NCBI GenBank assembly: GCA_046331625.1
Contig: JAXLQL010000001.1
Coordinates: 496,001 to 560,000 of the forward strand
From: JAXLQL01 sp046331625
Lineage (GTDB): Bacteria > Acidobacteriota > Terriglobia > Bryobacterales > Bryobacteraceae
Length of the DNA: 64,000 nt
Direction of reading: 5' to 3'
A program made the translations under genes and the position numbers. The first letter of the stretch is position 1; each line of letters starts with the position of its first letter. The notes under the pieces were generated by a model. It had not been told where the DNA came from. It saw only the letters and a program-made list of their open reading frames with translations, and ran no database searches. Positions 16,661-24,785 of this stretch are shown in pieces.

Positions 16661-17862
16661 CCCCCGTCAACCCTTGGGGGCGATACAAAGGCCCCATGAT
16701 ACCCATCGGGTTGCTGAGCGACCCCGATCTCTCCGATGGGGCCAAGGCCCTGTGGGCTCGCCTTTACTGGCTCGCTGGCTCCCACGGAGAGTGCTCCCCT
16801 CGAGCCGATGCGCTCGCTTCCCAAATCGGCAAGTCCGTTGACACCATTGGACGGCTGATCTCCGAGTTGATCCAGGGGGGCTATATCCAGCGGCTCCGGC
16901 GCGGGCCGAACCGTCCGCACGCTTACCGGTTCCTGGAGCCTGCAACTCTCTCGGAATCAGTGAGAAAACCTCAAGACACCGCAGATTTGCGGTCACAGGG
17001 ACTGACACCGCAGGTTTGCGGTGTCAGCGAACCCGAGACACCGCAGATTTGCGGCGATGACACCGCAGATTTGCGGACCTTGAGACCGCAAATTTGCGGT
17101 GCCCTAAGGAATAAGAAAGATCGAAGAAATCTACTTGAGAAATCGTCGTCGTCGAGAGCGGATGTAGGCGCGGCCGCCGTGGCGACAACGACAACGAACC
17201 ACTCGCCTGACTGGCGGGCATCCAGCATCGAAGCTCACCGGAGCTTGTTCCGGGAGTTGCTCCGACTGCGGACGCGCGAGGTTGAGCGCGATGGCGTACC
17301 TGCTCCAGACTCCGCAATTCTCGGCGAGATCCTGGCGCAGTTCGAGGGCCCGGAAGATCTTCAGGCCTATGCCGACAGCTTTCGGCGGGACCGGGGCAAG
17401 GCGGTGAGTTCCTACGCCTTCTTCGTCGTCGATGCGCGTGACTACTGGCCTGGCCGACGTGCCGTGCTCGATCGTGCGACTGCCAACGCTCAAGCCCTAT
17501 CGAATCCTGCCGTCGAGGTGGGACTTGAACCCGAGATCAACGTCGAGCGCGTGGAGACTGAGCCACGCGAGCCTGAGCCAGTGCGTCCACCTGCGCCCTG
17601 CCGACACTGCCGTGGCATGGGCTACGTTGGTGCGCGCGGCGGAGGCTTCGATTGGTGCGCTTGTGGGCACGCTGTCAGCAAGCGATCGAGCGACCCGTTG
17701 ATGATCGAGAAACTGAGACGCGATCAGGCCGACTTCGAACAGAAGCTGGCCGCACTTCGCATCCAAGCACGAAAGCTATCGGGGCCCGTCCATGATCTGC
17801 GCCTTGCGGCGGCGGTATTGCCCAGTGTGCTGGAACGGGTGAACGGAGCATTGACGGTATGA
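16657..17862 (+). CDS. Helix-turn-helix replication initiator-like protein
   Basis: 401 residues. The N-terminal 100 residues form a winged HTH typical of phage/plasmid replication proteins (GLLSDPDLSDGAKALWARLYWLAG, ALASQIGKSVDTIGRLISELIQGGYIQRL). Residues 108-150 are encoded by an array of palindromic iterons and read as repeats of TPQICG/TADLR. A zinc-binding block follows near 310 (CRHCRGMGYVG, CACGH). An initiator whose own gene contains the binding sites is the arrangement of lambda O. It is coupled to neighbours by ATGA overlaps on both sides. Confidence 0.8.
   Translation: MTPVNPWGRYKGPMIPIGLLSDPDLSDGAKALWARLYWLAGSHGECSPRADALASQIGKSVDTIGRLISELIQGGYIQRLRRGPNRPHAYRFLEPATLSESVRKPQDTADLRSQGLTPQVCGVSEPETPQICGDDTADLRTLRPQICGALRNKKDRRNLLEKSSSSRADVGAAAVATTTTNHSPDWRASSIEAHRSLFRELLRLRTREVERDGVPAPDSAILGEILAQFEGPEDLQAYADSFRRDRGKAVSSYAFFVVDARDYWPGRRAVLDRATANAQALSNPAVEVGLEPEINVERVETEPREPEPVRPPAPCRHCRGMGYVGARGGGFDWCACGHAVSKRSSDPLMIEKLRRDQADFEQKLAALRIQARKLSGPVHDLRLAAAVLPSVLERVNGALTV
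16979..17099. repeat. Five palindromic iterons, putative replication origin
   Basis: Five copies of the 14-mer CCGCARRTTTGCGG at 16979-16992, 17008-17021, 17041-17054, 17063-17076 and 17086-17099, four of them preceded by GACA. Starts are 22-33 bp apart. Copy 2 sits in a larger perfect inverted repeat with 11-bp arms (17002-17012 and 17017-17027). An A-rich stretch (about 17105-17150) follows directly. Iterons plus an adjacent A/T-richer region inside an initiator gene are the classic layout of a theta-type phage origin. Confidence 0.85.
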
Positions 17863-18107
17863 GCAGTAAGCGGATCAGGCTCTATCGTGGGCAGCGCTGC
17901 ACGCTGATTCATCGTGTGAATTCCGAGCGGTCTCTGGTTCGGTTCGACTCAGGGCGAAAGCTGGTTGTCGTGTCCGCAGACTTGCGCGCGCACGACGACG
18001 GAGATTCGTTCCGATGCCGCGAGTGTGGAGACTTCGCGGCGCTCGTGTCTGGGCTCTGTGGCGACTGCCGTGTGGAAGCGGAGTTGAAGCAGGAGGCGTT
18101 ACGGTGA
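17859..18107 (+). CDS. Small zinc-ribbon protein
   Basis: 82 residues. The N-terminal half is beta-rich (CTLIHRVNSERSLVRFDSGRKLVVVSADLR), followed by two CxxC knuckles (CRECGDF...GLCGDC), a treble-clef or ribbon zinc site. It starts by an ATGA overlap with the initiator gene and ends overlapping the next small ORF. Function unknown; probably nucleic-acid binding in the early module. Confidence 0.7.
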   Translation: MSSKRIRLYRGQRCTLIHRVNSERSLVRFDSGRKLVVVSADLRAHDDGDSFRCRECGDFAALVSGLCGDCRVEAELKQEALR

Positions 18108-18214
18108 CCCAGGCACCCCACCCGTCAAACGATCTTTTGACCCGAGCTCTCCGCGAGACTATTCGTTGCACACAAACGCTAGTTGCAGGCTTCGAAAAGG
18201 CTGGGCAGGGGTGA
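18104..18214 (+). CDS. 36-residue small ORF
   Basis: GTG at 18104 overlaps the TGA of the zinc-ribbon gene (GTGA), the same coupling as its neighbours. It encodes a 36-residue peptide containing NDLLTRALRETIRCTQTLV, a likely helix. Only the coupling and spacing support it. Confidence 0.4.
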   Translation: MTQAPHPSNDLLTRALRETIRCTQTLVAGFEKAGQG

Positions 18215-18229
18215 GGGTCAGGGTCACGC

Positions 18230-18844
18230 ATGGGATTGGTCTCACTGAGGGCGTATTCGAGAGATCGCGGATGCTCTCTGAGTTCGGTACAGCGCGCGAT
18301 CGAACGCGGGATCATCGTTCCGGAACGCGACGGCCTGCTCGACGCGGCGAAAGCCAATGAGGCGTGGCAAGCGTGGATTCTAGCGCGTCAGCAGGAAGGC
18401 CAAGCTGGGACGCCCCTGCTCGACGCAGTCGGCGAACTCCCCGCGATCGATCTCGAAGTGCCCATTCCCGCACCGGCGCGGAATCTGGAGCTCGTCAAAC
18501 CTACCCCTGATGATGAAGACCGTCCGAAGTCTCCCGTGATCCCGATGCCGGTATCGGAAGCTGAAGCTCGGCGGCGCAAAGAAGTAGCGCTCGCGCGGAT
18601 CCGCGAGCTCGAGCTCGCGGAGAAAGAAGGCGCCCTTCTGCCGAAGGTGGCCGTGAGAGACGCATGGGTCAAAGTGCTCTCGACGATCCGGACTGGCATC
18701 CTGCGCTTGCCCGACAAATGCGCTCAGGAACTCGCCGGCGCCGCGACACCGGGTGAAGTTCGGGACATCCTGCTTCGCGAGTGTGAAGCGGTTTTGAAGG
18801 GCGTGAGTCATGACATCGGCTACGGCGACCGAGACACTGAATAG
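18230..18844 (+). CDS. Phage terminase small subunit (Nu1-like)
   Basis: 204 residues. An N-terminal HTH (YSRDRGCSLSSVQRAIERGIIVPERDG) would bind the packaging site. A charged linker and coiled coil (EAEARRRKEVALARIRELELAEKEGALLP) lead to the terminase-small-subunit C-terminus (RTGILRLPDKCAQELAGA). Its end overlaps the large subunit gene by 35 bp. It recognises phage DNA and recruits the large subunit. Confidence 0.88.
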   Translation: MGLVSLRAYSRDRGCSLSSVQRAIERGIIVPERDGLLDAAKANEAWQAWILARQQEGQAGTPLLDAVGELPAIDLEVPIPAPARNLELVKPTPDDEDRPKSPVIPMPVSEAEARRRKEVALARIRELELAEKEGALLPKVAVRDAWVKVLSTIRTGILRLPDKCAQELAGAATPGEVRDILLRECEAVLKGVSHDIGYGDRDTE

Positions 18845-20621
18845 CTTGCTGGCCGAAGTGGCCGGGGCTCTGCTTCCTCCTCGGCGCGTCGCGCTCTCCG
18901 AGTGGGCCGATGCTCACATGGTTCTGAGTTCCGAAGCATCGGCGCAACCGGGAGCCTGGCGATGCTTGCCGTACCAGCGTGAGCCACTCGATTGCATGAG
19001 TCCTCACTCGCCGCATCAAGAAATCGTGTTGAAGTTCGGGAGTCAGCTTGGCAAGACCTCGTTGCTACTCGCGTTCATTGCGTTTGTGATCTCTGAGGAC
19101 CCCGGGCCCATGCTGATCGTCTTGCCGACTCTGACCGTCGCTGAAGCGCTGAGTAAGGATCGCCTGGCACCGATGTTTCGAGACTGCCCCGCGCTGCGCG
19201 GTAAGGTCGCTGATCCGAAATCGCGGGACGCTGGCTCCACCGTTTTCCATCGCCAGTTCGTGGGAGGGCACCTCACGATCACCACGTCGAACAGTGCGGC
19301 AGGCCTGGCATCGCGACCGATCCGTTACCTGCTGCTCGACGAAGTCGACCGTTTTCTCCCCTCGGCAGGCGCGGAGGGAAACCCATCGGACCTGGCTCGA
19401 GCGCGCCAACGAAGTTTCTGGAATCGAAAGCTGATCCGCTCCTCGAGCCCGACAACCAAAGGTTCAGAGATCGATACGGCATACGAACTCAGCGATCAGC
19501 GGCGATTCCAGGTGCCGTGTGCGCTGTGCGGCACATATCAGGTGCTCCAGTGGGCGCGGGTGGAATGGCCCGATGGCATGCCCGAGGAGGCGGCTTATCG
19601 CTGCGAGCACTGCCACGGTCTCATCCCGCACGGGCGGAAGCGATGGATGATCGAGCGCGGTGAGTGGTTCGCGGGCAACCCAACATCGAAGGTCGCCGGC
19701 TTCTGGTTGCCCGAAGAGAATTCCCTTGTGCGCTCGTGGGGCGACATGGCACTCGACTGGATTCGAGCGCAAGGGAACCCGGAAAAGACCCGTGCCTTCG
19801 TCAACACTTCTCTCGCGCTGAATTTCGACGAAGAGGCAAACGGCAACGCAACGGAACGAGAGCTGCTCGCGCGCGTGGAAAACTATGGGCCGATCCTGCC
19901 CGAGGGCGCGGCAGTTCTGACGGCGGGCGTGGACATGCAGGGTGATCGCGCCGAGGTGAGCGTCTACGCATGGGGCGCAGGTGAGGAGTCTTGGCTGATG
20001 GTTCACCGCGTAATCCCTGGCGATCCGACAAGGCCCGCACTCTGGCGCGCAGTGGATGAGTTCTTGCTCAAGCGCTGGCAACACCCAATCGTTGGCCCAC
20101 TTCCGATTCACGCGGCATGCATCGACTCAGGGGCGTTCACCTCGGAGGTGTGCCGTTTCTGCGATGAGCGGCGCGGGCGGCGCGTCTGGGCGACAAAGGG
20201 AGCTGCAGGGCCGCGGCCGCCGTGGCCAAGAAAGCAGAGTAAGGCATCGCGAGGGTTTGTTTTTCTGATCGGCGTAGACGCCCTGAGAACAACTGTAGCG
20301 GGCCGCCTGAAGGTCGCGCAGGGACCGGGGGCAACGCATTTTCCGCCGACTGCGAGCTTGCCGTTCTTCGAGCAATTATGCAGCGAGTACGTCGCCACCA
20401 CATTTCGCAAGGGCCGTCCGGAGCGGTCCTGGGTACGCCGAAAAGGGCGGCGGGCCGAAGCTTGGGACTGCGCCGTCTATGCGCTTGCGGCGGTTCATGG
20501 GCTGCGGTCGCACGGTGTCGATGTCGATGCGGAGGTGGCGAAACTTGCCGCAATGAAGACTACAAGTTCGACGGTTCAGTCGGGCTACGAAGTTGGGCGA
20601 TCTTCCTTCCTCGGACGGTAG
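18810..20621 (+). CDS. Phage terminase large subunit (lambda GpA family)
   Basis: 603 residues. The ATPase domain has a Walker A-like loop SQLGKTS (about 79-84) and Walker B YLLLDEVD (173-180). A zinc module follows (CALCGTY, CEHCHG, about 237-272). The nuclease domain contains TAGVDMQGDRAEV and HAACIDSGAFTSEVCRF, and ends RAEAWDCAVYALAAVHGL. Length and motif order match lambda GpA-type packaging ATPases. The gene is intact, so packaging functions could still operate even though the capsid gene is damaged. Confidence 0.95.
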   Translation: MTSATATETLNSLLAEVAGALLPPRRVALSEWADAHMVLSSEASAQPGAWRCLPYQREPLDCMSPHSPHQEIVLKFGSQLGKTSLLLAFIAFVISEDPGPMLIVLPTLTVAEALSKDRLAPMFRDCPALRGKVADPKSRDAGSTVFHRQFVGGHLTITTSNSAAGLASRPIRYLLLDEVDRFLPSAGAEGNPSDLARARQRSFWNRKLIRSSSPTTKGSEIDTAYELSDQRRFQVPCALCGTYQVLQWARVEWPDGMPEEAAYRCEHCHGLIPHGRKRWMIERGEWFAGNPTSKVAGFWLPEENSLVRSWGDMALDWIRAQGNPEKTRAFVNTSLALNFDEEANGNATERELLARVENYGPILPEGAAVLTAGVDMQGDRAEVSVYAWGAGEESWLMVHRVIPGDPTRPALWRAVDEFLLKRWQHPIVGPLPIHAACIDSGAFTSEVCRFCDERRGRRVWATKGAAGPRPPWPRKQSKASRGFVFLIGVDALRTTVAGRLKVAQGPGATHFPPTASLPFFEQLCSEYVATTFRKGRPERSWVRRKGRRAEAWDCAVYALAAVHGLRSHGVDVDAEVAKLAAMKTTSSTVQSGYEVGRSSFLGR

Positions 20622-20645
20622 CCCCGTTTACGAGCTCGCTCCATT

Positions 20646-20679
20646 CAGCTATCCACTGTCACTTGACAGTTGATAGCTG
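20646..20679. promoter_or_regulatory. 34-bp operator-like palindrome with embedded TTGACA
   Basis: Two 16-bp arms (CAGCTATCCACTGTCA and TGACAGTTGATAGCTG) separated by CT, with a single mismatch. It contains TTGACA (20663-20668) reading rightward, and CATCAT lies 18 bp farther on. The dyad is 19 bp before the MerR-like gene, the expected place for an autoregulatory site. Confidence 0.75.
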
Positions 20680-20698
20680 CGCATGGCATCATCACCAC

Positions 20699-21139
20699 AT
20701 GGCTGATCAATTATTCGTGGCTGCGCAGATGCAGCGCGCATGCTCGATCTCGAGCATGACCTACACGCAGTGGCGCGCGCGCGGCTATATCCACTCGCGC
20801 TACAAGTCCACAGGAACCGGCGATCCCCAAAGGTATGATCTGTCGGAGGTGTTAGCAGTCGCCGTGATGGCGCGGCTGGTTGACCTCGGCATTCAGTTGA
20901 GTGTCGCCCATGCGCATACTGCAGCGGACGGCCTGATACTTCGGAAGCTTCCATCTGGCGGCTCCGAGAGAACGTTTTTGCTTCTGGAAATCGTCACCCA
21001 GGACGGCGAGAAGGGCGTCCGGAGCCGGATTCTAACTGAGCGCAAGTTCAGCGCGGAATTGCAGCGATGCGGTGGGGGCGTATTCGTCTGCGTCAGCGAC
21101 ATTGATGCGGAAGTGAGAACCGCGCTTGGAATCGAGTAA
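20699..21139 (+). CDS. MerR-like HTH transcriptional regulator
   Basis: 146 residues from ATG 20699. The N-terminus (ACSISSMTYTQWRARGYIHSRYKSTGTGDPQRYDLSEVLAVAVMARLVDLG) matches a MerR-type winged helix: HTH, a wing with the RYDLSEV strand, then a helix. The C-terminal half is a small alpha/beta domain with no visible effector site. It splits the terminase from the portal and has its own operator-like palindrome just upstream. With no CI-type repressor in the element, it is the best candidate for its master regulator. The ORF is open farther upstream, inside the terminase gene, but that is not credible coding. Confidence 0.8.
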   Translation: MADQLFVAAQMQRACSISSMTYTQWRARGYIHSRYKSTGTGDPQRYDLSEVLAVAVMARLVDLGIQLSVAHAHTAADGLILRKLPSGGSERTFLLLEIVTQDGEKGVRSRILTERKFSAELQRCGGGVFVCVSDIDAEVRTALGIE

Positions 21140-21149
21140 GGGAGAAGGA

Positions 21150-21341
21150 ATGATGGACGAACCCCACGCGCTTGGTGAAGTCGAAGTTCGAGCAACTGTG
21201 GATCCTGAGATTACTCGCCTAGTGCTTGTCATGGGAAGACAGTCTGCTGGTCTCACGCTCGCCGGTGCGTTGATCTTTCAGCGCCAGATTGCGGTGGCGA
21301 TTCGGCTGCTTCAGTCCCCTCCAAAGGAAACTCGGAATTGA
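21150..21341 (+). CDS. Small protein of unknown function before portal
   Basis: 63 residues from ATG 21150 (GGAGAAGGA precedes; ATG 21153 is an alternative). It is acidic then hydrophobic (TRLVLVMGRQSAGLTLAGALIFQRQIAVAIRLL) and may be membrane-associated. It ends in TTGA, the overlapped start of the portal gene. Its place, between terminase and portal, is where connector or accessory genes sit in lambda-type modules, but the sequence is not gpW-like. Confidence 0.65.
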   Translation: MMDEPHALGEVEVRATVDPEITRLVLVMGRQSAGLTLAGALIFQRQIAVAIRLLQSPPKETRN

Positions 21342-22714
21342 GAACGCGGCTCGTCCGCATCCTCGAGAGATGGCGCGGGCTGTCAGGCCTCCGAGGGCGA
21401 TCCGGCACCCATGTGTGGGACGGGGCACGGCTGAAGAAAAGCTCTCCCGACTGGACGCCCGGCGCAACGAGCGCGAACTTCTTCTACGACAATCCCGCCT
21501 TGCTGCGCGGCCGCGCAGAAACCGAGCATCGGAACAACGCTTACGCGCGGCGCGCGGTCGATGCTCTCGTGAACGCGGCGTGCGGCGCGACCGGCATCAA
21601 TCCGATGTTCAAGGATCGCCGCACGCAAAAGCAGTGGGAGATGTGGTCGCGATCCGTTGACCTGGCCGGGCGGTGCGACTGGCCCGCGCTGGTTGCGGCG
21701 GCGCTGCGCACTGTGATTGTCAGCGGCGAAGCTTTCATCGTCCAGAATATCGACGCGAACACTGAAGAGAATCCGTTACGACTCCAAGTGCTCGGGCCCG
21801 AGTATCTCGACGCGTCGCACGTGGACCGCGACACCTACGCCGGCATCCGCTATGCGGGAGTGCGGCCAGTGGGCTACTGGTTGCATCGGCAGACTCCGGG
21901 CACTGGCTTCACGACTTTGCAAAGCGTCTTCGTTCCGGCGGAGCGGTGCCTACATCTCTTTCGGCCAATCGCACCCGGCGCGCAACGCGGCCAGTCCTGG
22001 CTTGCTCCCGTTTTGCTTGCACTGCGGGAACTCGGCGAGTATCTCGAGGCGATGCTAGTTCGAGCGAAAACGGGTGCATTGTTCTGCGGATTCGTTCGCA
22101 CGCCTGACGGGTCAAACCCGCTGACGGTGGATGGAGTGCCAACCCTCGAGCCGGGCTCGATGACGCGACTGCGGCCAAGTGAGGAAGTCGAGTTCAGCCA
22201 ACCTCCGGACATGGGCGTGACACTCGATCCCTTCGTGCGCGTGCAACTGCGGCGGATCGCGGCGGGCTTGGGCCTGCCGTACGAGATCCTGTCGGGTGAT
22301 CACTCGGCGGTCACGTTCGCGAGTGGCCGGCACGGGCTCATCGACTACAAGCGCACCATCGAAGCAATCCAGTATGGGTTGCTTGTGCCACAACTCTGCG
22401 AACCCATCATGCGCTACTGGGCGAAGCTCGAGGGCGCGATCGCGGGGCAGGAACTGAACATTGACGGCGTGCGGTGGATCGGGCCGACGATCGAGATGCT
22501 CGATCCGCGAATGGAAACGCTGGCGACGATCAATCGCGTCCGAGCGGGCTTCATGTCGCGGTCCGAAGCGATCGCACAACTCGGGTGGAGAGCGGAAGAC
22601 GTAGATGCGGAGATCGCGGCGGACAATGCGCGCGCGGACTCGCTGGGCCTCGTGCTCGACACCGATCCGCGCAAGGTGACGCAGCAGGGGCAGGGTCAGC
22701 AACAAACTCAATAG
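21338..22714 (+). CDS. Phage portal protein (lambda family)
   Basis: 458 residues from TTG 21338, overlapping the previous stop by 4 bp. Recognisable lambda-portal blocks: RRAVDALVNAACGATGINP, IVSGEAFIV, LQVLGPEYLD, GYWLHRQTPG, VPAERCLHLFRPIAPGAQRGQSWLAPVLLALREL and the LPYEILSGDHSAVTFASGRHGL region. The protein forms the dodecameric vertex through which DNA is packed. It is somewhat shorter than lambda gpB (533 residues) but seems complete. Confidence 0.93.
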   Translation: MRTRLVRILERWRGLSGLRGRSGTHVWDGARLKKSSPDWTPGATSANFFYDNPALLRGRAETEHRNNAYARRAVDALVNAACGATGINPMFKDRRTQKQWEMWSRSVDLAGRCDWPALVAAALRTVIVSGEAFIVQNIDANTEENPLRLQVLGPEYLDASHVDRDTYAGIRYAGVRPVGYWLHRQTPGTGFTTLQSVFVPAERCLHLFRPIAPGAQRGQSWLAPVLLALRELGEYLEAMLVRAKTGALFCGFVRTPDGSNPLTVDGVPTLEPGSMTRLRPSEEVEFSQPPDMGVTLDPFVRVQLRRIAAGLGLPYEILSGDHSAVTFASGRHGLIDYKRTIEAIQYGLLVPQLCEPIMRYWAKLEGAIAGQELNIDGVRWIGPTIEMLDPRMETLATINRVRAGFMSRSEAIAQLGWRAEDVDAEIAADNARADSLGLVLDTDPRKVTQQGQGQQQTQ

Positions 22715-22737
22715 GAGGTGAGCCCAGGTGGCACACA

Positions 22738-22989
22738 TTGAATCTGAAAGAGCAATTGGAGGAAGTAACGGGGCGGTCGATTCCCGTGTTCTACCCCGAA
22801 CAACTGGCGGAGCTCTTCGGGCTGACAACGCGAGAGCTTCGGCCACATCTGGACCGATATTCACGCGTGCTGCCGATCCGGGATCTAATCTCGGGCAAGG
22901 TCAAGGCAACGGCGCCGATTCTGATTCTGGTGACGGATCATCGGGACGGGTTCTTGGTTCAGGTGCTGGAAGGGATGGCGGCATCCTGA
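22738..22989 (+). CDS. Small ORF between portal and prohead protease
   Basis: In this frame 22738-22989 encodes 83 residues with the look of a folded protein (FYPEQLAELFGLTTRELRP, APILILVTDHRDGFLVQVL) and GC-rich third positions. The competing frame (from GTG 22728, good AGGAGG site 9 bp upstream) gives Ser/Gly-rich sequence. TTG 22738 is the only available start and is 19 bp from the AGGAGG. A one-base indel near 22735 would join the GTG start to this frame. Unrecognised family. Confidence 0.45.
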   Translation: MNLKEQLEEVTGRSIPVFYPEQLAELFGLTTRELRPHLDRYSRVLPIRDLISGKVKATAPILILVTDHRDGFLVQVLEGMAAS

Positions 22990-24073
22990 CGCGTGCTGCG
23001 AGCTTCGAACCATCCACCTTCGATGAAAAAACAAATTCGGTAGAAGTTGTTTTTTCGACCGGCGCGGAGGTGCAGCGCTTCGACTTCGAGGGCGCGTACC
23101 TCGAGCGGCTCGACATGTCGCCTGAAGCGGTGGACCTTTCCCAGTTGCGCGGGGCTCCCGTGCTCGACAATCACGACCGGTTCGGTGGAGTCTCGGCGAT
23201 TCTCGGCGTCGTGGAATCCGCGGCAGTCGATGGCAAGCGCGGAGTGGCGACGGTCCGCTTTGGCGTGCGTGAGCAGGTCAAGGGCATCGTGGCCGACGTG
23301 CGTAGCGGCGTTATCCGCAACGTGAGCGCGGGCTACACCGTTCAACAGTGGGCAGTATCGAAGCGCGCGGATGGCGCGCGCGTCAAGACGGCGACCCGGT
23401 GGACGCCGAAAGAAGTCAGTTTCGTTCCGTTGGGCGCGGATCCACGGGCTCAAGTGCGGAACAGTCATGGAGAAGAAATGGACCTACAAACGCAGCTTCG
23501 AAGCATTGCCGAAGCGGTGGGCGTGCCCGTGGCATTCGCCGAGGGTCTCGCGCAACGCGAAGGAATGAACATCCAGCAAGGGCGGGCGGCGATCATCGCC
23601 GAAGCCGCGAGACAGCAACCGATCATCGACACACGGCCGCCGGCTCGGTTCCTTCGGAAACATCACTCGCCGAGGGAAAGAAGACGATCCGCCTTCAGAC
23701 GGATCTGAGCGGGAACCCGATTGCGGCGGAACCGAAGTTCATCGTGTTCCCGGCTGAACTCGAAGCGGGCATCGACAAGCTGATGGCAACGCTCTATCCC
23801 CAACAGCCGAGTGACGCCGTGGTCTCCACCCGCAACCTCACTCCAGTCGTCGATGCGCGGTTCGACGCGAAAGGGCAAACGACGGCCTGGTACCTGTTCG
23901 CTGATCCCGCCGAAGCTCCAGTATTCGAGTACGCGGAGCTCGAAGGCTTCGCCGGCCCTCAAGTCGAAACGCGTCAGGGCTTCGAGCACCTGGGCGTTGA
24001 TGTGCGCGTGGTTTGGCACGTGGGCGCGGGCGCGGTCGATTCGCGCGGCGCGTTCAAGAATCCGGGGGCGTGA
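22986..24073 (+). pseudogene. Prohead protease fused to major capsid protein, internally deleted
   Basis: The protease part (about 22990-23460) shows the family blocks TRAASFEPSTFDEKTNSVEVVFSTGAEV, LDNHDRFGG (catalytic His) and VIRNVSAGY (Ser), then KEVSFVPLGADP. In phages with this protease the capsid protein follows in the same polypeptide. Here only its extreme N-terminal linker and its C-terminal end (FIVFPAELEAGIDKLM, WYLFADPAEAPVFEYAELEGF, GAVDSRGAFKNPGA) remain, and the latter is in another frame, with the break between about 23630 and 23670. Roughly 200 or more residues are missing by comparison with the family. The protease frame stays open upstream to GTG 22728; it stops at 23708. 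Confidence 0.8.
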
Positions 24074-24567
24074 TGATGACCCGAAAACTTCTCCTGCTAT
24101 GCGCGTTGGCCCTGTCGGTCGGCGCGCAGAACACCCCTGACGAGGTCGACCGTACCCGGTTCTACTTCGCTTCGGGATCGGTGACGCTATCGGGCTCCGG
24201 AAGCGCTTTCACGATCCAGCTTCCGGCCAAGTCCTCGAGCCGTGTGTACCTTCAGTCTGCCTACATCGAGTGTTCCGCCGACTGCGTCCTGACTCAAGAG
24301 CGCAACGGATCGGCGGCGACGACGACGGCGGTAGCTGCGGTACCCACCAACGGCGGCGGGACGCCGGCGGCGACGTTCTATCAGTCCAGCGACTCGACGA
24401 GCGGATCGGTGCTCGTGTCGCTGAACGTCAAGGCGAACGCCGGGATCTCGCTGGACATGACCGCTTCCGCCTTCTCTCGCAATGGAGGCACGGCACAGAA
24501 TCACACCTTCCGTGTTGGCGCGATGACGGGCACCGTCAAGGTCAGTCTCAGGTGGGGTGAACGATGA
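24073..24567 (+). CDS. Signal-peptide protein encoded in the phage head module
   Basis: 164 residues from ATG 24073, overlapping the capsid stop (TGATG). It has a typical Sec signal peptide (MMTRKLLLLCALALSVGAQ) followed by Ser/Thr/Ala-rich beta sequence (GSVTLSGSGSAFTIQLPAKSS, SVLVSLNVKANAGISLDM) and two nearby cysteines (IECSADCVL). An exported protein inside a head gene cluster is unusual. It could be a moron acting on the host surface or a virion protein with a hydrophobic start. No family recognised. Confidence 0.75.
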   Translation: MMTRKLLLLCALALSVGAQNTPDEVDRTRFYFASGSVTLSGSGSAFTIQLPAKSSSRVYLQSAYIECSADCVLTQERNGSAATTTAVAAVPTNGGGTPAATFYQSSDSTSGSVLVSLNVKANAGISLDMTASAFSRNGGTAQNHTFRVGAMTGTVKVSLRWGER

Positions 24568-24785
24568 CGCTCCCTGAACTTCAGGCGCAGCGGGCGGAAT
24601 TGCTGAAGGGGATGACGCAGGCCATCCTCGAGATCACCTCACCGGACGGAACGCGCCTAGTCTACCGCTCGCAGCAGGAAATGGAAGGGGCGATTCGGCG
24701 GCTCGACGCGGAGATCGCGGCGCTCGCGACGCCCCAGGAAAGCAGAGTCTTCACAGTTCAAACGAATCGAGGTTTCGCATCATGA
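24564..24785 (+). CDS. gpW-like head-tail connector protein
   Basis: 73 residues, ATGA overlap with the gene before and with the gene after. The pattern LQAQRAELLKGM..AILEITSPDGTRLVYRS..EMEGAIRRLDAEIAAL is that of gpW: a helix, a two-strand hairpin around DGT, a helix. It ends in the VQTNRGF tail seen in this family. gpW closes the filled head and makes the surface on which the tail attaches, so this element is equipped for tail joining although it has no tail genes. Confidence 0.75.
   Translation: MTLPELQAQRAELLKGMTQAILEITSPDGTRLVYRSQQEMEGAIRRLDAEIAALATPQESRVFTVQTNRGFAS

Noticed and set aside
16979..17099. CRISPR-like array
   Set aside because: Units are only 14 bp, palindromic, spaced 8-19 bp apart and lie inside a coding frame; they fit iterons, not CRISPR repeats.
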